A DNA stretch of 64,000 bases from positions 36,630-100,629 of the forward strand of contig NZ_RQYL01000006.1 in NCBI RefSeq assembly GCF_003860125.1, given 5' to 3'. A model generated the notes under the pieces. The model was not told the origin of the DNA. It saw only the letters and a list, made by a program, of their open reading frames with translations, and searched no databases. The position numbers were made by a program, and so were the translations under genes. Within the stretch, counting starts at the first letter, position 1. Every line of letters begins with the position of its first letter. Origin of the DNA: Fretibacterium sp. OH1220_COT-178. GTDB lineage: Bacteria > Synergistota > Synergistia > Synergistales > Aminobacteriaceae. Shown one piece after another: positions 33,303 to 45,045 of the stretch.

Positions 33303-34346
33303 ATGGAGATGAAGAGGACGATGGAGATCACGCTGGCTACGCTGGGAGCGAAGTTGGAGATGGAGGTGCTGGGGGACGGAGGGCGCGTGGTGCGCGCTGT
33401 GACCACCCCCGAGGATCCCCGGGAGGACGGGCTTTGCGTCGTCTGGGACGAGCGGGTGCTCTCGGACCTGCCCCCCGACGTCTTGCTGATGGCGTCTCGA
33501 AGCGCCTTTACGCCTGGCCGCGGGGGGCTCGTCTCCGACCGCCCCAAGGAGGTCTTGCCCCGGCTGCTGGCGCTCTTCGCCCCGCCTCGTCCCGCCACGA
33601 GCGGGACGCACCCCTCCGCGGTCGTCGCCGAGGATGCGGACGTCCGGGACGGCGCGTGGGTGGGGGCCCTGGCGGTGGTGGGCTCGGGCTCGGTGATCGA
33701 GCCGGGGGCCCGGATCGAATCCGGGGCCTATGTCGGGAGAAACTGCCGGGTCGGTCGGGGGACGCTCGTCGAGCCCCGTGCCGTACTGTTGGACAACACG
33801 CGCGTCGGCCGGGACTGCATTCTGCACTCCGGCTGCGTGCTGGGATGCGACGGCTTCGGCTTCGTCCCTTCGCCCGAGGGGCCGGTGAAGATTCCGCAGA
33901 TCGGCGGGGTCGTGATCGGGGACGCCGTCGAGATCGGAGCGTGCAGCACCGTGGACCGCGGCACGATTGGGGATACCCTGGTCGGGGATGGCACCAAGAT
34001 CGACAACCATGTGCAGATCGGGCACAATGTCCGCATCGGCCGTTGCTGCATCATCTGCTCGATGTCCGGGATCGCCGGAAGCTCCGTCCTGGAGGACGGG
34101 GTGACGCTCTCCGTTCAGGCGGGGGTGACGGACCACGTGCGGATCGGCAGAGGCGCGGTCCTCGCCGCGCGCAGCGGCGTGACGAACGACATCCCCGCGG
34201 GGGCCGTCATGTCGGGCTTTCCCGCGCGGCCGCACGGTGCGGCAAAGCGTGCCCAGATGCTGGCCGCCGAGCTCCCCGAGCTGTTCAAGCGGCTCCGTCG
34301 TCTGGAGCGGGCCGTGAAGGGCCGGGAGGAGGACGGGGATGCCTGA
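33303..34346 (+). CDS. lpxD: UDP-3-O-acylglucosamine N-acyltransferase
   Basis: The 347-residue enzyme adds the second acyl chain in lipid A synthesis. After an N-terminal uridine-binding domain comes a left-handed beta-helix of hexapeptide repeats ([20 protein letters not shown] onward). The catalytic His lies in [15 protein letters not shown]. The start at 33303 is the first in frame; ATG 33321 (MEITLATLG) fits the family N terminus equally well. It overlaps lpxC by eight bases. Confidence 0.94.
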   Translation: MEMKRTMEITLATLGAKLEMEVLGDGGRVVRAVTTPEDPREDGLCVVWDERVLSDLPPDVLLMASRSAFTPGRGGLVSDRPKEVLPRLLALFAPPRPATSGTHPSAVVAEDADVRDGAWVGALAVVGSGSVIEPGARIESGAYVGRNCRVGRGTLVEPRAVLLDNTRVGRDCILHSGCVLGCDGFGFVPSPEGPVKIPQIGGVVIGDAVEIGACSTVDRGTIGDTLVGDGTKIDNHVQIGHNVRIGRCCIICSMSGIAGSSVLEDGVTLSVQAGVTDHVRIGRGAVLAARSGVTNDIPAGAVMSGFPARPHGAAKRAQMLAAELPELFKRLRRLERAVKGREEDGDA

Positions 34347-35187
34347 GGTCGGTCGTGGAGTCGCTCTCTCGCCCTTCCGGCGCCTGACGGGCGGCTTTAT
34401 CCTGCGGGGCGTCGGGCTGCACTCCGGCCGGGACTGCGTCCTGACCGTCGAGCCCTGCGACGGCGGACCGATCTTGTCGCACGAGGGGATGTCTCTGCCC
34501 CTGAGCGAAATGGGGTTGTCCGGGGACGCTCGGGGCTCGGACTACGTCTTTCCGGACGGGCGCCGCATCCGGACCTGCGAACACGTGCTCTCCGCCCTGG
34601 TAGGGCTGGGGGTCTGGGGTTTTCGTCTGACGGTCGAGGGGCCCGAGATGCCCGCGCTGGACGGCTGCGCGGAGCGGATGGCGGAGCGCGTCCTGGAACA
34701 TTCCGAGCGCTGCGCCTCCGGGCCGGAGCCCTTTGCCCTCTCGACGCCCCTGCACGTCGGCGACGCGTCCCGTTTCGTCGCGGCCTTCCCCGCGTCCGCC
34801 TTCGGCGTCACCTATGCGGTGCGCTACGCCTCGCCGCTGATCGGAACGCAGATGCTGGATCTGGCGGGTGGGGCCGAGGCCTACCTGGAACACGTCGCCC
34901 GGGCCCGGACCTTCGCCATGGAGGCGGAGATCGAGGCGCTGAGGGCGCAGGGCATGGCGTTGGGGGGATCCCTGGAGAACGCCGTCCTGGTCGGAGAGAC
35001 GGAGGTCCGGGCCTCGGGAGGGCTCCGCTGGCCCGACGAGTTCGTTCGGCACAAGGTGCTGGACCTCATCGGCGACCTGGCCGCCGTCGGCCGGCCGCTG
35101 CGCGCCCACGTCGTCGCGGTCCGGGCCGGACACGAGCTGCACCTGCGTCTGGCGGAGCGGCTGCGCGCTCTGAGCCGCGGGCTTTGA
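34339..35187 (+). CDS. lpxC: UDP-3-O-acyl-N-acetylglucosamine deacetylase
   Basis: The 282-residue zinc deacetylase catalyses the committed step of lipid A synthesis. Zinc ligands are seen in [10 protein letters not shown] and in [15 protein letters not shown] (His and Asp), and the general acid His in AGHELHLRL. The opening [14 protein letters not shown] is typical. The stop is 30 bases before fabZ. Confidence 0.95.
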   Translation: MPEVGRGVALSPFRRLTGGFILRGVGLHSGRDCVLTVEPCDGGPILSHEGMSLPLSEMGLSGDARGSDYVFPDGRRIRTCEHVLSALVGLGVWGFRLTVEGPEMPALDGCAERMAERVLEHSERCASGPEPFALSTPLHVGDASRFVAAFPASAFGVTYAVRYASPLIGTQMLDLAGGAEAYLEHVARARTFAMEAEIEALRAQGMALGGSLENAVLVGETEVRASGGLRWPDEFVRHKVLDLIGDLAAVGRPLRAHVVAVRAGHELHLRLAERLRALSRGL

Positions 35188-35217
35188 AGGATAAAATTTT
35201 TTCTCGGAGGTACTTCC

Positions 35218-35682
35218 ATGGACATTATGGAGATCATGAGGACCCTGAAGCACCGCTACCCCTTCCTGATGGTGGATCGGATCACGGAGTACAGCGACAG
35301 TCACGTCGTGGGGTACAAGAACGTCACCATCAACGAGCCGTTTTTCCAGGGGCATTTTCCCGAGGAACCCGTCATGCCGGGGGTGCTGATCCTTGAGTCC
35401 ATGGGACAGGTCGCCTCGGTCATGGTCGCGGTGCGCCTGGGCGAGGAGCAGGAGGGGAAGATCGCCTTCCTGGCCGGGGTGGACAACGCGCGGTTCCGTA
35501 GGCCGGTGCGGCCCGGGGACAGGCTCGTGACCCGGGCCGAGCTCACTCGCCTTCGCGGTACCATCGGAAAGGCCAAGGTGACGGGATTCGTGGACGACGA
35601 GGTCGTCGCGGAGGGGGAATTCGTCTTCATGGTGGCCTCGACCCTGAAGAAGGGGGGGGCCGGAGGGGAGGGGGCAAAATGA
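35218..35682 (+). CDS. fabZ: 3-hydroxyacyl-ACP dehydratase
   Basis: The 154-residue hot-dog enzyme has the catalytic His in GHFPEEPVMPGVLILE and the Glu two lines of helix later in ESMGQ. It dehydrates 3-hydroxyacyl-ACP in fatty acid synthesis, and competes with LpxA/LpxD for that intermediate, which is why it sits in the lpx cluster. GGAGGT precedes ATG 35218; the end overlaps lpxA by four bases. Confidence 0.96.
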   Translation: MDIMEIMRTLKHRYPFLMVDRITEYSDSHVVGYKNVTINEPFFQGHFPEEPVMPGVLILESMGQVASVMVAVRLGEEQEGKIAFLAGVDNARFRRPVRPGDRLVTRAELTRLRGTIGKAKVTGFVDDEVVAEGEFVFMVASTLKKGGAGGEGAK

Positions 35683-36491
35683 GCGTGACCGTCCATCCCA
35701 CAGCCGTCGTCGCGCCGGGGGCCGAGCTGGGGGACGGTGTTCGGGTCGGTCCCTACTGCCGCATCGCCCCGAGGACGACGATCGGAGAGGGCACGGTTCT
35801 GGAGGCCTTCGTCAGCGTATGCGACTGCGTGACGATCGGCAGGAATTGCCGGATCCACGAGTTCACCGTGCTGGGCGGGGATCCGCAGGACCATGGCTAT
35901 CGGGGCGAGGAGACCTGGGCGCGCATCGGGGACGATAACGTCATTCGGGAGAACGTCACGATCAACCGTGCGACGGGCGAAGGGTGCGAGACCGTGGTTG
36001 GAAACGGCTGCTTCCTCATGGATGGGGTGCACCTGGCGCATAATGTCCGGTTGGGCGACCACGTGACCCTCGCCAACAAGGTGGGGCTCTCCGGCTTCGT
36101 CTCGGTGGGGGATCATACCGTGTTCGGCGGCATGTCGGGCGTCCATCAGTTCGTTCGCATTGGAAGCTATTGCATGATCGGGGGGCTTTATCGCGTCACG
36201 AAGGATGTCCCCCCCTACACGCTGGCCTCGGGGGAGCCCCTGCGGCTCACGGGGCTGAACGTCGTCGGCCTGAAGCGGGCCGGCTTTTCCTCCGAGGTGC
36301 GCGGGGCCGTGCGCGCCTTCTACAGGGAGCTTTACCGCCGGGACCGGCTCTTCTCCCAATCCCTGAAGGAGGCCCGGGCGACTCGCGAGGCCCGTACGCC
36401 CGAGGTCCGGGCGATCCTGGACTTCTACGAGGGAAGCCGCCGCGGGGTCACCTTCTGGGGGCGCGGAGCGGGGGAGACGCGCGAGGACTAG
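35679..36491 (+). CDS. lpxA: UDP-N-acetylglucosamine acyltransferase
   Basis: The 270-residue enzyme transfers the first 3-hydroxyacyl chain to UDP-GlcNAc. A hexapeptide beta-helix is followed by the catalytic His in [13 protein letters not shown] and the C-terminal helical part starting [14 protein letters not shown]. It completes lpxD-lpxC-fabZ-lpxA, the usual early lipid A cassette, showing the organism makes a lipopolysaccharide-type outer membrane. Confidence 0.95.
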   Translation: MSVTVHPTAVVAPGAELGDGVRVGPYCRIAPRTTIGEGTVLEAFVSVCDCVTIGRNCRIHEFTVLGGDPQDHGYRGEETWARIGDDNVIRENVTINRATGEGCETVVGNGCFLMDGVHLAHNVRLGDHVTLANKVGLSGFVSVGDHTVFGGMSGVHQFVRIGSYCMIGGLYRVTKDVPPYTLASGEPLRLTGLNVVGLKRAGFSSEVRGAVRAFYRELYRRDRLFSQSLKEARATREARTPEVRAILDFYEGSRRGVTFWGRGAGETRED

Positions 36492-36540
36492 GCGCCGAAG
36501 GACGCCTCGTCATTTTCGTTTTGGAGGGAGGTCGTTTTTC

Positions 36541-38166
36541 ATGAGGGCGGATTCCGGATCGATACGCAAAACGGTGGACATTCCCGGGCTGATCAGCGAT
36601 TACTACACCCTCGGTCCCGACCCCGACGACGGAGCGCAGCTCGTGGCCTTCGGGACGTCCGGGCACCGAGGCTCCTCGTCCCGCAAGAGCTTCAACGAGG
36701 CGCATATCACGGCCGTCGCGCAGGCCGTCGCGGAACACCGCCTCGAGGCGGGCATCACGGGCCCCCTTTACATTGGCGCGGATACGCACGCTCTGTCCGA
36801 GCCCGCGCTCCGGACCTGCGTGGAGGTCCTGGCGGCCGGCGGCGTGACGATCGTCCTGCAGGAGGGCCTTTCCCCGACTCCTACGCCCGTGGTCTCCCGT
36901 GCGATTCTCCGGCATAACCGGGAGCGCGGGGCGCGGGGCCAGGCCGACGGCCTGGTGATCACTCCCTCGCACAACCCGCCGGAGGATGGAGGCATCAAGT
37001 ACGATCCTCCAAGCGGCGGCCCCGCCTCGCCGGAGATCACCTCGAAGATTCAAAGGCGCGCCAACGAGCTGATCCGGAACGGCGTGGAGGCCGTGCGGCG
37101 CGTCCCCTTCGAACGGGCGCTGAAGCTCGACACCACGGTGTTTTACGATTACGTCATGCCCTACGTCCGGGCGCTCGCGGACGTTATCGACATGGAGGCC
37201 ATCGCGGGCGCGGACCTGCACATCGGGGTGGATCCCCTGGGCGGGGCGGGCATCGGCTATTGGGAGCCGATCGCCGATCTCTACGGCCTGAAGAATCTGG
37301 AGGTCGTGAACCCCGAGCTCGACCCCACCTTCTCCTTCATGCCCCCGGACCACGACGGCAAGATCCGCATGGACTGCTCGTCCCCGTGGGCGATGGCGAA
37401 TCTGGTCCGGATGAAGGATCGGTTCGACGTGGCCTTCGGCAACGACACGGACTATGACCGGCACGGCATCGTGACCCCCTCGGGGTTGATGAATCCCAAC
37501 GCCTACCTGGCCGTGGCCGTGCAGCACCTCTTCTCCACCCGCGCGCGCTGGCGGCCGGATGCGGCCGTGGGCAAGACCGTGGTGTCGAGTTCCATCATCG
37601 ACCGCGTCGCGGAGGGATTGGGCCGCAGGCTCTGCGAGGTGCCCGTCGGGTTCAAATGGTTCGTGGACGGTCTGCTCGACGGCTCCATGGGCTTCGGCGG
37701 GGAGGAGAGCGCCGGGGCGTCGTTCCTGTGTCGCGACGGCTCGGTCTGGACCACCGACAAGGACGGGATCATCATGGATCTGCTGGCCGCGGAGATCCTG
37801 GCGGTGACGGGCAAGGACCCCTCCCGGCACTACGAGGAGCTGACCGCGCGGTACGGCGCTTCCCGCTACGCACGCATCGACGCGCCCGCCACGCCGGAGC
37901 GCAAGGCGGCCCTGGCGAAGCTGTCGCCCGAGCAGGTGAGGGCCGACACCCTCGCGGGCGATCCGATCGTCTCGCGGCTGACCTGCGCGCCGGGCAACGG
38001 GGCGCCGATCGGCGGGCTCAAGGTTGTGACCGAAAACGGATGGTTTGCGGCCCGCCCCTCGGGGACGGAGGATCTCTGCAAGATCTATGCGGAGAGCTTC
38101 GTGGGGGAGGAACATTTGAAGCGCATCCAGGAGGAGGCGAAACGGATCGTCTCCGACGCGGTCTGA
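36541..38166 (+). CDS. pgm: Phosphoglucomutase (alpha-D-glucose phosphate-specific)
   Basis: The 541-residue enzyme has E. coli Pgm length and motifs: phosphoserine loop [14 protein letters not shown], Mg2+ loop [11 protein letters not shown], sugar loop [10 protein letters not shown] and phosphate loop ARPSGTEDL. It interconverts glucose 1- and 6-phosphate for glycogen, UDP-glucose and envelope sugars. GGAGGGAGG lies upstream of ATG 36541; the S4 gene follows 11 bases after the stop. Confidence 0.95.
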   Translation: MRADSGSIRKTVDIPGLISDYYTLGPDPDDGAQLVAFGTSGHRGSSSRKSFNEAHITAVAQAVAEHRLEAGITGPLYIGADTHALSEPALRTCVEVLAAGGVTIVLQEGLSPTPTPVVSRAILRHNRERGARGQADGLVITPSHNPPEDGGIKYDPPSGGPASPEITSKIQRRANELIRNGVEAVRRVPFERALKLDTTVFYDYVMPYVRALADVIDMEAIAGADLHIGVDPLGGAGIGYWEPIADLYGLKNLEVVNPELDPTFSFMPPDHDGKIRMDCSSPWAMANLVRMKDRFDVAFGNDTDYDRHGIVTPSGLMNPNAYLAVAVQHLFSTRARWRPDAAVGKTVVSSSIIDRVAEGLGRRLCEVPVGFKWFVDGLLDGSMGFGGEESAGASFLCRDGSVWTTDKDGIIMDLLAAEILAVTGKDPSRHYEELTARYGASRYARIDAPATPERKAALAKLSPEQVRADTLAGDPIVSRLTCAPGNGAPIGGLKVVTENGWFAARPSGTEDLCKIYAESFVGEEHLKRIQEEAKRIVSDAV

Positions 38167-38177
38167 GGGGGCACGGG

Positions 38178-38462
38178 ATGAGGCTCGACAAGTTCCTGAA
38201 GCTGGCCCGCCTGGTCAAGCGCCGCAATGCGGCTCAGGAGATGATCGAACTGGGGGCCGTCCGCCTGGACGGCCGCTCCTGCAAGTCCTCCGCCGAGGTG
38301 CGGGAGGGGGCCGTGCTCGAGGTGGCCTACATGAACCGGGTCCTGAAGGTCCGCGTGCTCTGCGCGGAGGAGGCGCTTCTGAGGCGGCCCGGGACGGTCT
38401 CCTGGGAAGCGGTCGAGGAGCGTGCCGTGATGCCGGACCAGAGCCCCTGGCCCTCCGAGTGA
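38178..38462 (+). CDS. S4-domain RNA-binding protein (RqcP/Hsp15-like)
   Basis: The 94-residue protein begins with an S4 fold (MRLDKFLKLARLVKRRNAAQ, EMIELGAVRLDGRSCKSSAE) and ends in a short acidic tail. This family includes RqcP, which helps the ribosome quality-control factor RqcH, and Hsp15, which binds free 50S subunits with nascent chains. Which of the two applies is not decidable from the sequence alone. It starts 11 bases after pgm. Confidence 0.85.
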   Translation: MRLDKFLKLARLVKRRNAAQEMIELGAVRLDGRSCKSSAEVREGAVLEVAYMNRVLKVRVLCAEEALLRRPGTVSWEAVEERAVMPDQSPWPSE

Positions 38463-38481
38463 CCGCGCCCTCGGGTTGTTC

Positions 38482-38487
38482 TATAAT
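38482..38487 (+). promoter_or_regulatory. -10 element for enolase
   Basis: A perfect TATAAT 37 bases before the enolase start codon. The -35 (TGACCG or GTGACC, 16-17 bases upstream) is weak and overlaps the S4 gene's stop. Confidence 0.5.
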
Positions 38488-38521
38488 GAGACCGGCATTC
38501 GAAAAAGGAAGGGAGCGGTAG

Positions 38522-39802
<1,281 letters not shown>

Positions 39803-39913
39803 GGCGGGCCTTCGGAAGCCGTGGCTCCTGCCTCGGCGGGGGAGGGGGCCGGTACATTTTTCGGCGGGGCGCCGCCCCGTCAATCGATATCTCTATTCAG
39901 GAGGAATACGTTC

Positions 39914-40294
39914 ATGAAGAAGATCGTCAGCACCGACAAAGCGCCTGCGGCCATCGGCCCCTACAGCCAGGCCGTCCAGGCCGGGCAGTTTCTGTACGTC
40001 TCCGGGCAGACCCCGCTGGACCCCAAGACCGGGGCGATCGTGGAGGGCTCCGTGGAGGATCAGGCCGTCCGCGTTCTGGAGAACGTGAAGGGGATCGTCG
40101 AGGCCGCGGGCTACTCCATGCAGGATGTCGTCAAGACTACGGTGTTCGCGACGGATATGGCGAATTTCGCGGCCGTCAATGGCGTATACATCAAGTATTT
40201 CGGCGAGAACCCTCCGGCGCGTTCCTTCGTCGCCGTCAAGGGACTGCCCAAGGACGCGCAGGTCGAGATCGAGGTCGTGGCCTGGAAGGCGTAA
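39914..40294 (+). CDS. ridA: RidA-family reactive intermediate deaminase
   Basis: The 126-residue protein matches RidA: APAAIGPYSQAVQAGQFLYV, SGQTPLDPKTG and the signature ARSFVAVKGLPKDAQVEIEV with the key Arg. It hydrolyses reactive 2-aminoacrylate-type enamines that arise from PLP enzymes, useful in an amino-acid fermenter. ATG 39914 follows AGGAGG; the frame runs upstream without homology. Confidence 0.93.
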   Translation: MKKIVSTDKAPAAIGPYSQAVQAGQFLYVSGQTPLDPKTGAIVEGSVEDQAVRVLENVKGIVEAAGYSMQDVVKTTVFATDMANFAAVNGVYIKYFGENPPARSFVAVKGLPKDAQVEIEVVAWKA

Positions 40295-40313
40295 CCTCAG
40301 CCGGATAGCTCTG

Positions 40314-40347
40314 GACCGCGTCGCCCTGCGGCGCGGTCTGCTATAAT
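40314..40347 (+). promoter_or_regulatory. Hairpin and -10 element upstream of yajC
   Basis: GACCGCGTCG (40314-40323) pairs with CGGCGCGGTC (40329-40338); no T-run follows. A perfect TATAAT at 40342-40347 comes next, about 115 bases before yajC. The -35 is poor, so the promoter call is tentative. Confidence 0.4.
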
Positions 40348-40460
40348 TCAAAAATACCGATCCATTGCGAGTCGTGCCTCTCGCCGGGTGCTCGTGTTTC
40401 CGTCGAGGGGTAATTTTGTGCTGAAACGATTTTATTTATCTCTTTAAGGAGGAGTTTTTA

Positions 40461-40850
40461 ATGGCGGATCAGGCGACGACGACGGCGGTCTCTCCCTGCG
40501 GAGCGCCCGGCGGCGGAACGGCGGGCGAGGGCGGTGCTGCGGGAGGCGCACAGGGCATGATGGGGATGCTTTTCCCCCTGGCGATATTCGTCCTCATCTT
40601 TTATTTCTTTATCATCCGTCCTCAACGCAAGCGTCAGAAACAGCACGACAACTTGATCTCGAGCATCGGCCGCGGCGACCAGATCGTGACGATCGGCGGG
40701 TTTTTCGGCACGGTGCGCGAGGTGCGCGACGACACGTTCCTGGTGGAGCTGGCGGAGGGCGTGAAGGTGCGAATCCTCAAGTCCGCCGTTCAGACCAAGA
40801 GGGTCGTCTCGGCGTCGGCGCCTGCGGCCGAGGAGAAGAAGGACCAATAG
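40461..40850 (+). CDS. yajC: Sec translocon accessory protein YajC
   Basis: The 129-residue protein has one membrane helix (MLFPLAIFVLIFYFFIIRPQRKRQKQ region) followed by the conserved cytoplasmic segment ISSIGRGDQIVTIGGFFGTV. The N terminus has a longer Gly/Ala-rich stretch than usual. It associates with SecD-SecF, encoded next. AAGGAGGAG lies before the start codon. Confidence 0.94.
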   Translation: MADQATTTAVSPCGAPGGGTAGEGGAAGGAQGMMGMLFPLAIFVLIFYFFIIRPQRKRQKQHDNLISSIGRGDQIVTIGGFFGTVREVRDDTFLVELAEGVKVRILKSAVQTKRVVSASAPAAEEKKDQ

Positions 40851-40939
40851 AGGGCGGATGGCGCAACACACGTCGCGGCGCGTCCCCGGCCCGTTCGGGC
40901 CCGGGGCCGCTGCGGTAATTTGGATGCAGGGGGATAAGC

Positions 40940-42349
40940 ATGATTCGTAGAGATCGTCTGCGGCTTTGGGTCGTGGTGATCGTCGTTGTTGCCGCGCTCG
41001 CCTATGCGTGGCCCGTGGTGGGGCGGCTCAACCTCGGACTGGACCTGAAGGGCGGCGCGCATATCGTTCTTCAGGCCAAGGACACTCCGGAGGCCCCGAT
41101 GGGAGAGGACAGCATCGATCGTCTGCTGGCCGTTCTTCGCAACCGTGTGGACCAGTACGGGGTTGCGGAGCCGATCATTCAGAAGAGCGGCCAGGACAGG
41201 ATCATCATCGACCTTCCGGGAATTCAGGATCCGAATGCGGCTTTGGAGCTGATCGGCAAGACCGCGCAGCTGGATTTTCGCGAGGTGCTGGACGTCAGCG
41301 CCCCGCCCCCTCCCTCGCCGGAGAGGAAGAACTACGACAGCGACGAGCAGTTTGCCCGCGCGCAGGAGCGCTGGAGGGCGGCTGCGGAGCTGGGAGGCAA
41401 CGCCAGCGCGGACTTCGCGGTCCGAGCGGCGGGGATCGAGGGGGCGATCGTCGCCCCAGGCGAGGATGACCGAGGGGAGATGCAGGAGGGGCGTTATTAC
41501 CTGTTGGGCAAGGTGCTCCTCTCCGGCAAGGAGCTGAAGGACGCCTCGATCAACCCGGATCACCTGGGTCGTATGGGGGTCTCGCTCTCCTTCAACGCGG
41601 AGGGCGCGAGGCTCTTCGAGGAGGCCACGGCGCGTCTGGTGGACAAGCAGATCGCCATCGTGCTCGACGGCGTGGTGATCTCCGCGCCCGTCGTTCAGGA
41701 CCGCATCGCGGGCGGAAACGCCCAGATCACTGGGCGCTTCACGCCGGAGGAGGCCTCCCGGCTCGCCATCATGCTCAAGGCCGGTGCCCTGCCGGTGGCG
41801 GTCGAGATCGCCGAGAACCGTTCGGTCGGCCCCAGCCTGGGCGCCGATTCCGTCCGCCAGGGACTCCAGGCGGGGCTTTTCGGAGCGGTCATGGTGCTCG
41901 TCTTCATGCTGATCTACTACCAGTTCCGAGGCCTCGCCGCGGATGTCGCCCTGGCCGTGACCATGCTCCTGGTCTTTGCCGGGCTGATCGCCTTCAACGC
42001 GACTCTCACCCTGCCCGGCATCGCGGGTATCATTCTGACGATCGGCATGGCGGTCGACGGCAACGTCCTGATCTACGAGCGCATCCGTGAGGAGATGCGG
42101 GCCGGGAAGACGCCTCTTGCGGCCCTGGATGCGGGCTTCCGGAAGGCGCTGGTGACGATCCTCGACTCGAACATCACCACGCTGATCGCAGCCGTCGTGC
42201 TCTTCTACTTCGGCTCCGGGTCCGTCCGCGGCTTCGGCGTCACGCTCTCCATCGGCCTTGTGGCCAGCGTGTTCGCCAATGTCGTCGTCACCCGCGCTCT
42301 CCTTCAGATTTTCATGAGCCGGAAGCAGAACGCCCTGAGGCGAAGCTAG
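40940..42349 (+). CDS. secD: Protein translocase subunit SecD
   Basis: The 469-residue protein has six membrane helices with a large extracytoplasmic P1 domain after the first. It shows GLDLKGGAHIVLQ, the P1 region with ALELIGKTAQLDF, and the RND-type membrane motif GMAVDGNVLIYERIREE. It uses the ion gradient to complete protein export. It is followed three bases later by secF. Confidence 0.96.
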   Translation: MIRRDRLRLWVVVIVVVAALAYAWPVVGRLNLGLDLKGGAHIVLQAKDTPEAPMGEDSIDRLLAVLRNRVDQYGVAEPIIQKSGQDRIIIDLPGIQDPNAALELIGKTAQLDFREVLDVSAPPPPSPERKNYDSDEQFARAQERWRAAAELGGNASADFAVRAAGIEGAIVAPGEDDRGEMQEGRYYLLGKVLLSGKELKDASINPDHLGRMGVSLSFNAEGARLFEEATARLVDKQIAIVLDGVVISAPVVQDRIAGGNAQITGRFTPEEASRLAIMLKAGALPVAVEIAENRSVGPSLGADSVRQGLQAGLFGAVMVLVFMLIYYQFRGLAADVALAVTMLLVFAGLIAFNATLTLPGIAGIILTIGMAVDGNVLIYERIREEMRAGKTPLAALDAGFRKALVTILDSNITTLIAAVVLFYFGSGSVRGFGVTLSIGLVASVFANVVVTRALLQIFMSRKQNALRRS

Positions 42350-42352
42350 GAG

Positions 42353-43222
42353 GTGGGCGCGATGGGATTCAACATCAACTTTATGGGGTACCGCAGGCCG
42401 GCGCTCGTCCTGAGCCTCGTCCTGTGCGTCATCAGCGTGGGGCTGCTGCTCTTCAAGGGGCTGAACCTCGGCATCGACTTCACGGGCGGCAACGTCATCC
42501 AGGTGGAGTTCGAGAATCGTCCCGACGTGGCCAGCGTGCGCGAGGTGGTTTCCGCCGTCGTCGCCAAGGGGGCCATGATCCAGAACTTCGGCGAGAAGGG
42601 CATCATCATCCGCACCAACGAGGATACGGAACAGAGCCGCGAGCAGGTGCTCAAGGTCCTGAACGACAAGTATGCGGACATGAAGGTCATCGGGTTCGAG
42701 AAGGTCGGTCCCGTGGTGGGCCGCGAGCTGCGCAACCAGGCGGTCGTCGGCATCTCCATCGCCCTGGTCGCCATTCTGATCTACATCACGGTGCGCTTCC
42801 AGTTCCGCTTCGCGGTGGTGAGCGTCGTCCCCCTGGTGCACGACGTGCTGATCGCGCTGGGCTTCTTCAGCCTCACCCAGATGGAGATCGCCTCCTCGTT
42901 CATCGCGGCTCTTCTGACGATCGTCGGCTATTCGCTGAACAACACGATCATCATCCTGGACCGCATCCGCGAGAACTGGAGGAGCCTGCCGAAGGACGGG
43001 ATCGTCGATCTGGTCAACCGGTCCGTGAACCAGACGTTCTCGCGCACCATCAACACGACCCTGACGACCCTCTTCCCCGTCATCGCTTTGTGCGTCTGGG
43101 GCGGGCCCGTGCTTCAGGCCTTCAGCTACGCCATGCTCGTCGGCATCGTGGCCGGCACCTACAGCTCGATCTTCGTCGCCACGGGGTCGCTGGTCGAGTG
43201 GTGGCTCTGCAAGCCGGAGTAG
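42353..43222 (+). CDS. secF: Protein translocase subunit SecF
   Basis: The 289-residue partner of SecD has six membrane helices and the signatures [14 protein letters not shown] and [17 protein letters not shown] terminator lies 34 bases after its stop, ending the yajC-secD-secF unit. Confidence 0.96.
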   Translation: MGAMGFNINFMGYRRPALVLSLVLCVISVGLLLFKGLNLGIDFTGGNVIQVEFENRPDVASVREVVSAVVAKGAMIQNFGEKGIIIRTNEDTEQSREQVLKVLNDKYADMKVIGFEKVGPVVGRELRNQAVVGISIALVAILIYITVRFQFRFAVVSVVPLVHDVLIALGFFSLTQMEIASSFIAALLTIVGYSLNNTIIILDRIRENWRSLPKDGIVDLVNRSVNQTFSRTINTTLTTLFPVIALCVWGGPVLQAFSYAMLVGIVAGTYSSIFVATGSLVEWWLCKPE

Positions 43223-43256
43223 GCCTGGCTCCATTTGGAGGATTATGCTGTTTCGA

Positions 43257-43283
43257 GGGCGGCCCTTTCAGGACCGCCCTTTT
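43257..43283 (+). terminator. Terminator after secF
   Basis: GGGCGG (43257-43262) with CCGCCC (43274-43279), extended by CC/GG inside, followed by TTTT. It lies within the leader of ilvD, 34 bases before that start codon. Confidence 0.7.
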
Positions 43284-43316
43284 GGTACTGAAGGGCGGAG
43301 GAGGGGAGGGATCGAG

Positions 43317-44978
43317 ATGAGAAGCGACAAAGTCAAGAAAGGGGCACAGCGTGCCCCCCATCGTTCCCTGATGTACGCGAACGGGTACACGGATTGGGAG
43401 ATCGGCCGGCCCTGGGTCGGAGTGGTCAATGCCTACAACGGCATCATTCCGGGACATATCCATCTGAACCGCATCGCCGCTGCGGTCAAGGCGGGGATCT
43501 ACGCGCATGGAGGCCTTCCCCTGGAGTTTCCCTCCATAGGGGTCTGCGACGGCCTGGCGATGAACCACGAGGGGATGCGCTACTCCCTGCCCAGCCGGGA
43601 GCTGATCATGGACTCCATCGAGGTGATGGCCCAGGCGCATGCTCTGGACGCCCTGGTGCTGATCACGAACTGCGACAAGATCATCCCGGGCATGGCGATG
43701 GCCGCACTGAGCCTGAACGTTCCCGCGATCCTGATCAGCGGAGGCCCCATGCTCCCCGGCCGCGGGGCGGATCGGGGGCTCGATCTGTCGAGCACCTTCG
43801 AGGCGGTTGGGGCCTATGCGTCCGGGCGGATCGACGCGGAGGCCCTGGCCCGCACCGAACGGAACTCCTGCCCCACCTGCGGCTCCTGTGCGGGAATGTT
43901 CACGGCCAACACCATGAACTGCGTGATCGAGGCGCTGGGGATGGCCCTGCCCGGAAACGGGACGATCCCGGCCGTCTACTCCGAGCGGGAGCGCCTCGCC
44001 AAGGAGACGGGGCGGGCCGTCATGATGCTGCTGGAGCGGAACATCCGTCCGCGCGACATCGTTACGGAGCGGGCCCTCGACAACGCTCTGACGGTGGACA
44101 TGGCCCTGGGCGGCTCCACCAACAGCTGCCTTCACATTCCGGCCATCGCCCATGCCGCCGGCCTGAAGCTCCCTCTCGAGCGCATCGACGCGGTCAGCCG
44201 CAGGACGCCGCACCTGTGCAGCATGAGCCCGGGCGGAAAGCACTACATGTACGACCTGTACCGCGCCGGGGGGATCGGGGCCCTGATGCGCCGTCTGGCC
44301 GAGGGCGGCCTGCTCGACACCGGCTGCATGACCGCGACGGGCGAGCCGCTGGAGCTCAATCTGAGGATGGCCCCCGAGGCGGACGACGCGGTCATACGCC
44401 CGCTCGCCGATCCGGTCCACAAGGAGGGCGGCATCGCGGTGCTGAAGGGAAATCTCGCCGCCTCCGGCTGCGTCGTCAAGCAGGGGGCCGTGCTGCCCGA
44501 GATGATGGTCCATAGGGGGCCGGCCCGTGTCTTCGAGAACGAGGAGGATGCGACCCGCGCCATCATGGAAAGGAAAATCGTCCCGGGCGACGTCGTCCTC
44601 ATCCGGTACGAGGGGCCCCGCGGGGGGCCGGGGATGCGCGAGATGCTGGGGCCGACCTCCCTGCTGGCGGGGATGGGCCTGGACGGTTCCGTGGCGCTCG
44701 TCACGGACGGACGTTTCTCCGGGGCGTCGAGGGGGGCCTCCATCGGGCACGTTTCGCCCGAGGCCGCCGAGGGGGGGACGATCGCTCTGATCCACGAGGG
44801 GGACACGATCGAGATCGACATCCCGAACCGCAGGATAGCGCTCCTCGTCGAGGATGCGGAGCTGGAACGCCGCCGCGGGGCTTGGGTTCCGCCGAGCAAG
44901 GGGAGCGGCAGCGCCTTCCTGGACCGCTATCGCTCCTTTGTGACCGGTGGAGCGGAGGGGGCAGTGTTTCGTTCCTGA
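43317..44978 (+). CDS. ilvD: Dihydroxy-acid dehydratase
   Basis: The 553-residue enzyme makes 2-oxoisovalerate and 2-oxo-3-methylvalerate in Val/Ile synthesis and needs an iron-sulfur cluster. The cluster Cys are in NCDKIIPGM and [18 protein letters not shown]; the C-terminal motif [21 protein letters not shown] is intact. ATG 43317 gives the family start MRSDKVKKG and follows GGAGGGGAGGG. A second ATG at 43245, also with GGAGG, is in frame but would place the secF terminator inside the gene. Confidence 0.95.
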   Translation: MRSDKVKKGAQRAPHRSLMYANGYTDWEIGRPWVGVVNAYNGIIPGHIHLNRIAAAVKAGIYAHGGLPLEFPSIGVCDGLAMNHEGMRYSLPSRELIMDSIEVMAQAHALDALVLITNCDKIIPGMAMAALSLNVPAILISGGPMLPGRGADRGLDLSSTFEAVGAYASGRIDAEALARTERNSCPTCGSCAGMFTANTMNCVIEALGMALPGNGTIPAVYSERERLAKETGRAVMMLLERNIRPRDIVTERALDNALTVDMALGGSTNSCLHIPAIAHAAGLKLPLERIDAVSRRTPHLCSMSPGGKHYMYDLYRAGGIGALMRRLAEGGLLDTGCMTATGEPLELNLRMAPEADDAVIRPLADPVHKEGGIAVLKGNLAASGCVVKQGAVLPEMMVHRGPARVFENEEDATRAIMERKIVPGDVVLIRYEGPRGGPGMREMLGPTSLLAGMGLDGSVALVTDGRFSGASRGASIGHVSPEAAEGGTIALIHEGDTIEIDIPNRRIALLVEDAELERRRGAWVPPSKGSGSAFLDRYRSFVTGGAEGAVFRS

Positions 44979-45045
44979 GCTTGTGCCTGCGGTTTTTGCG
45001 TTCGATGTGTCTTGGGGAAAACGAGTAAAAGGAGAGGTTGCTGCG

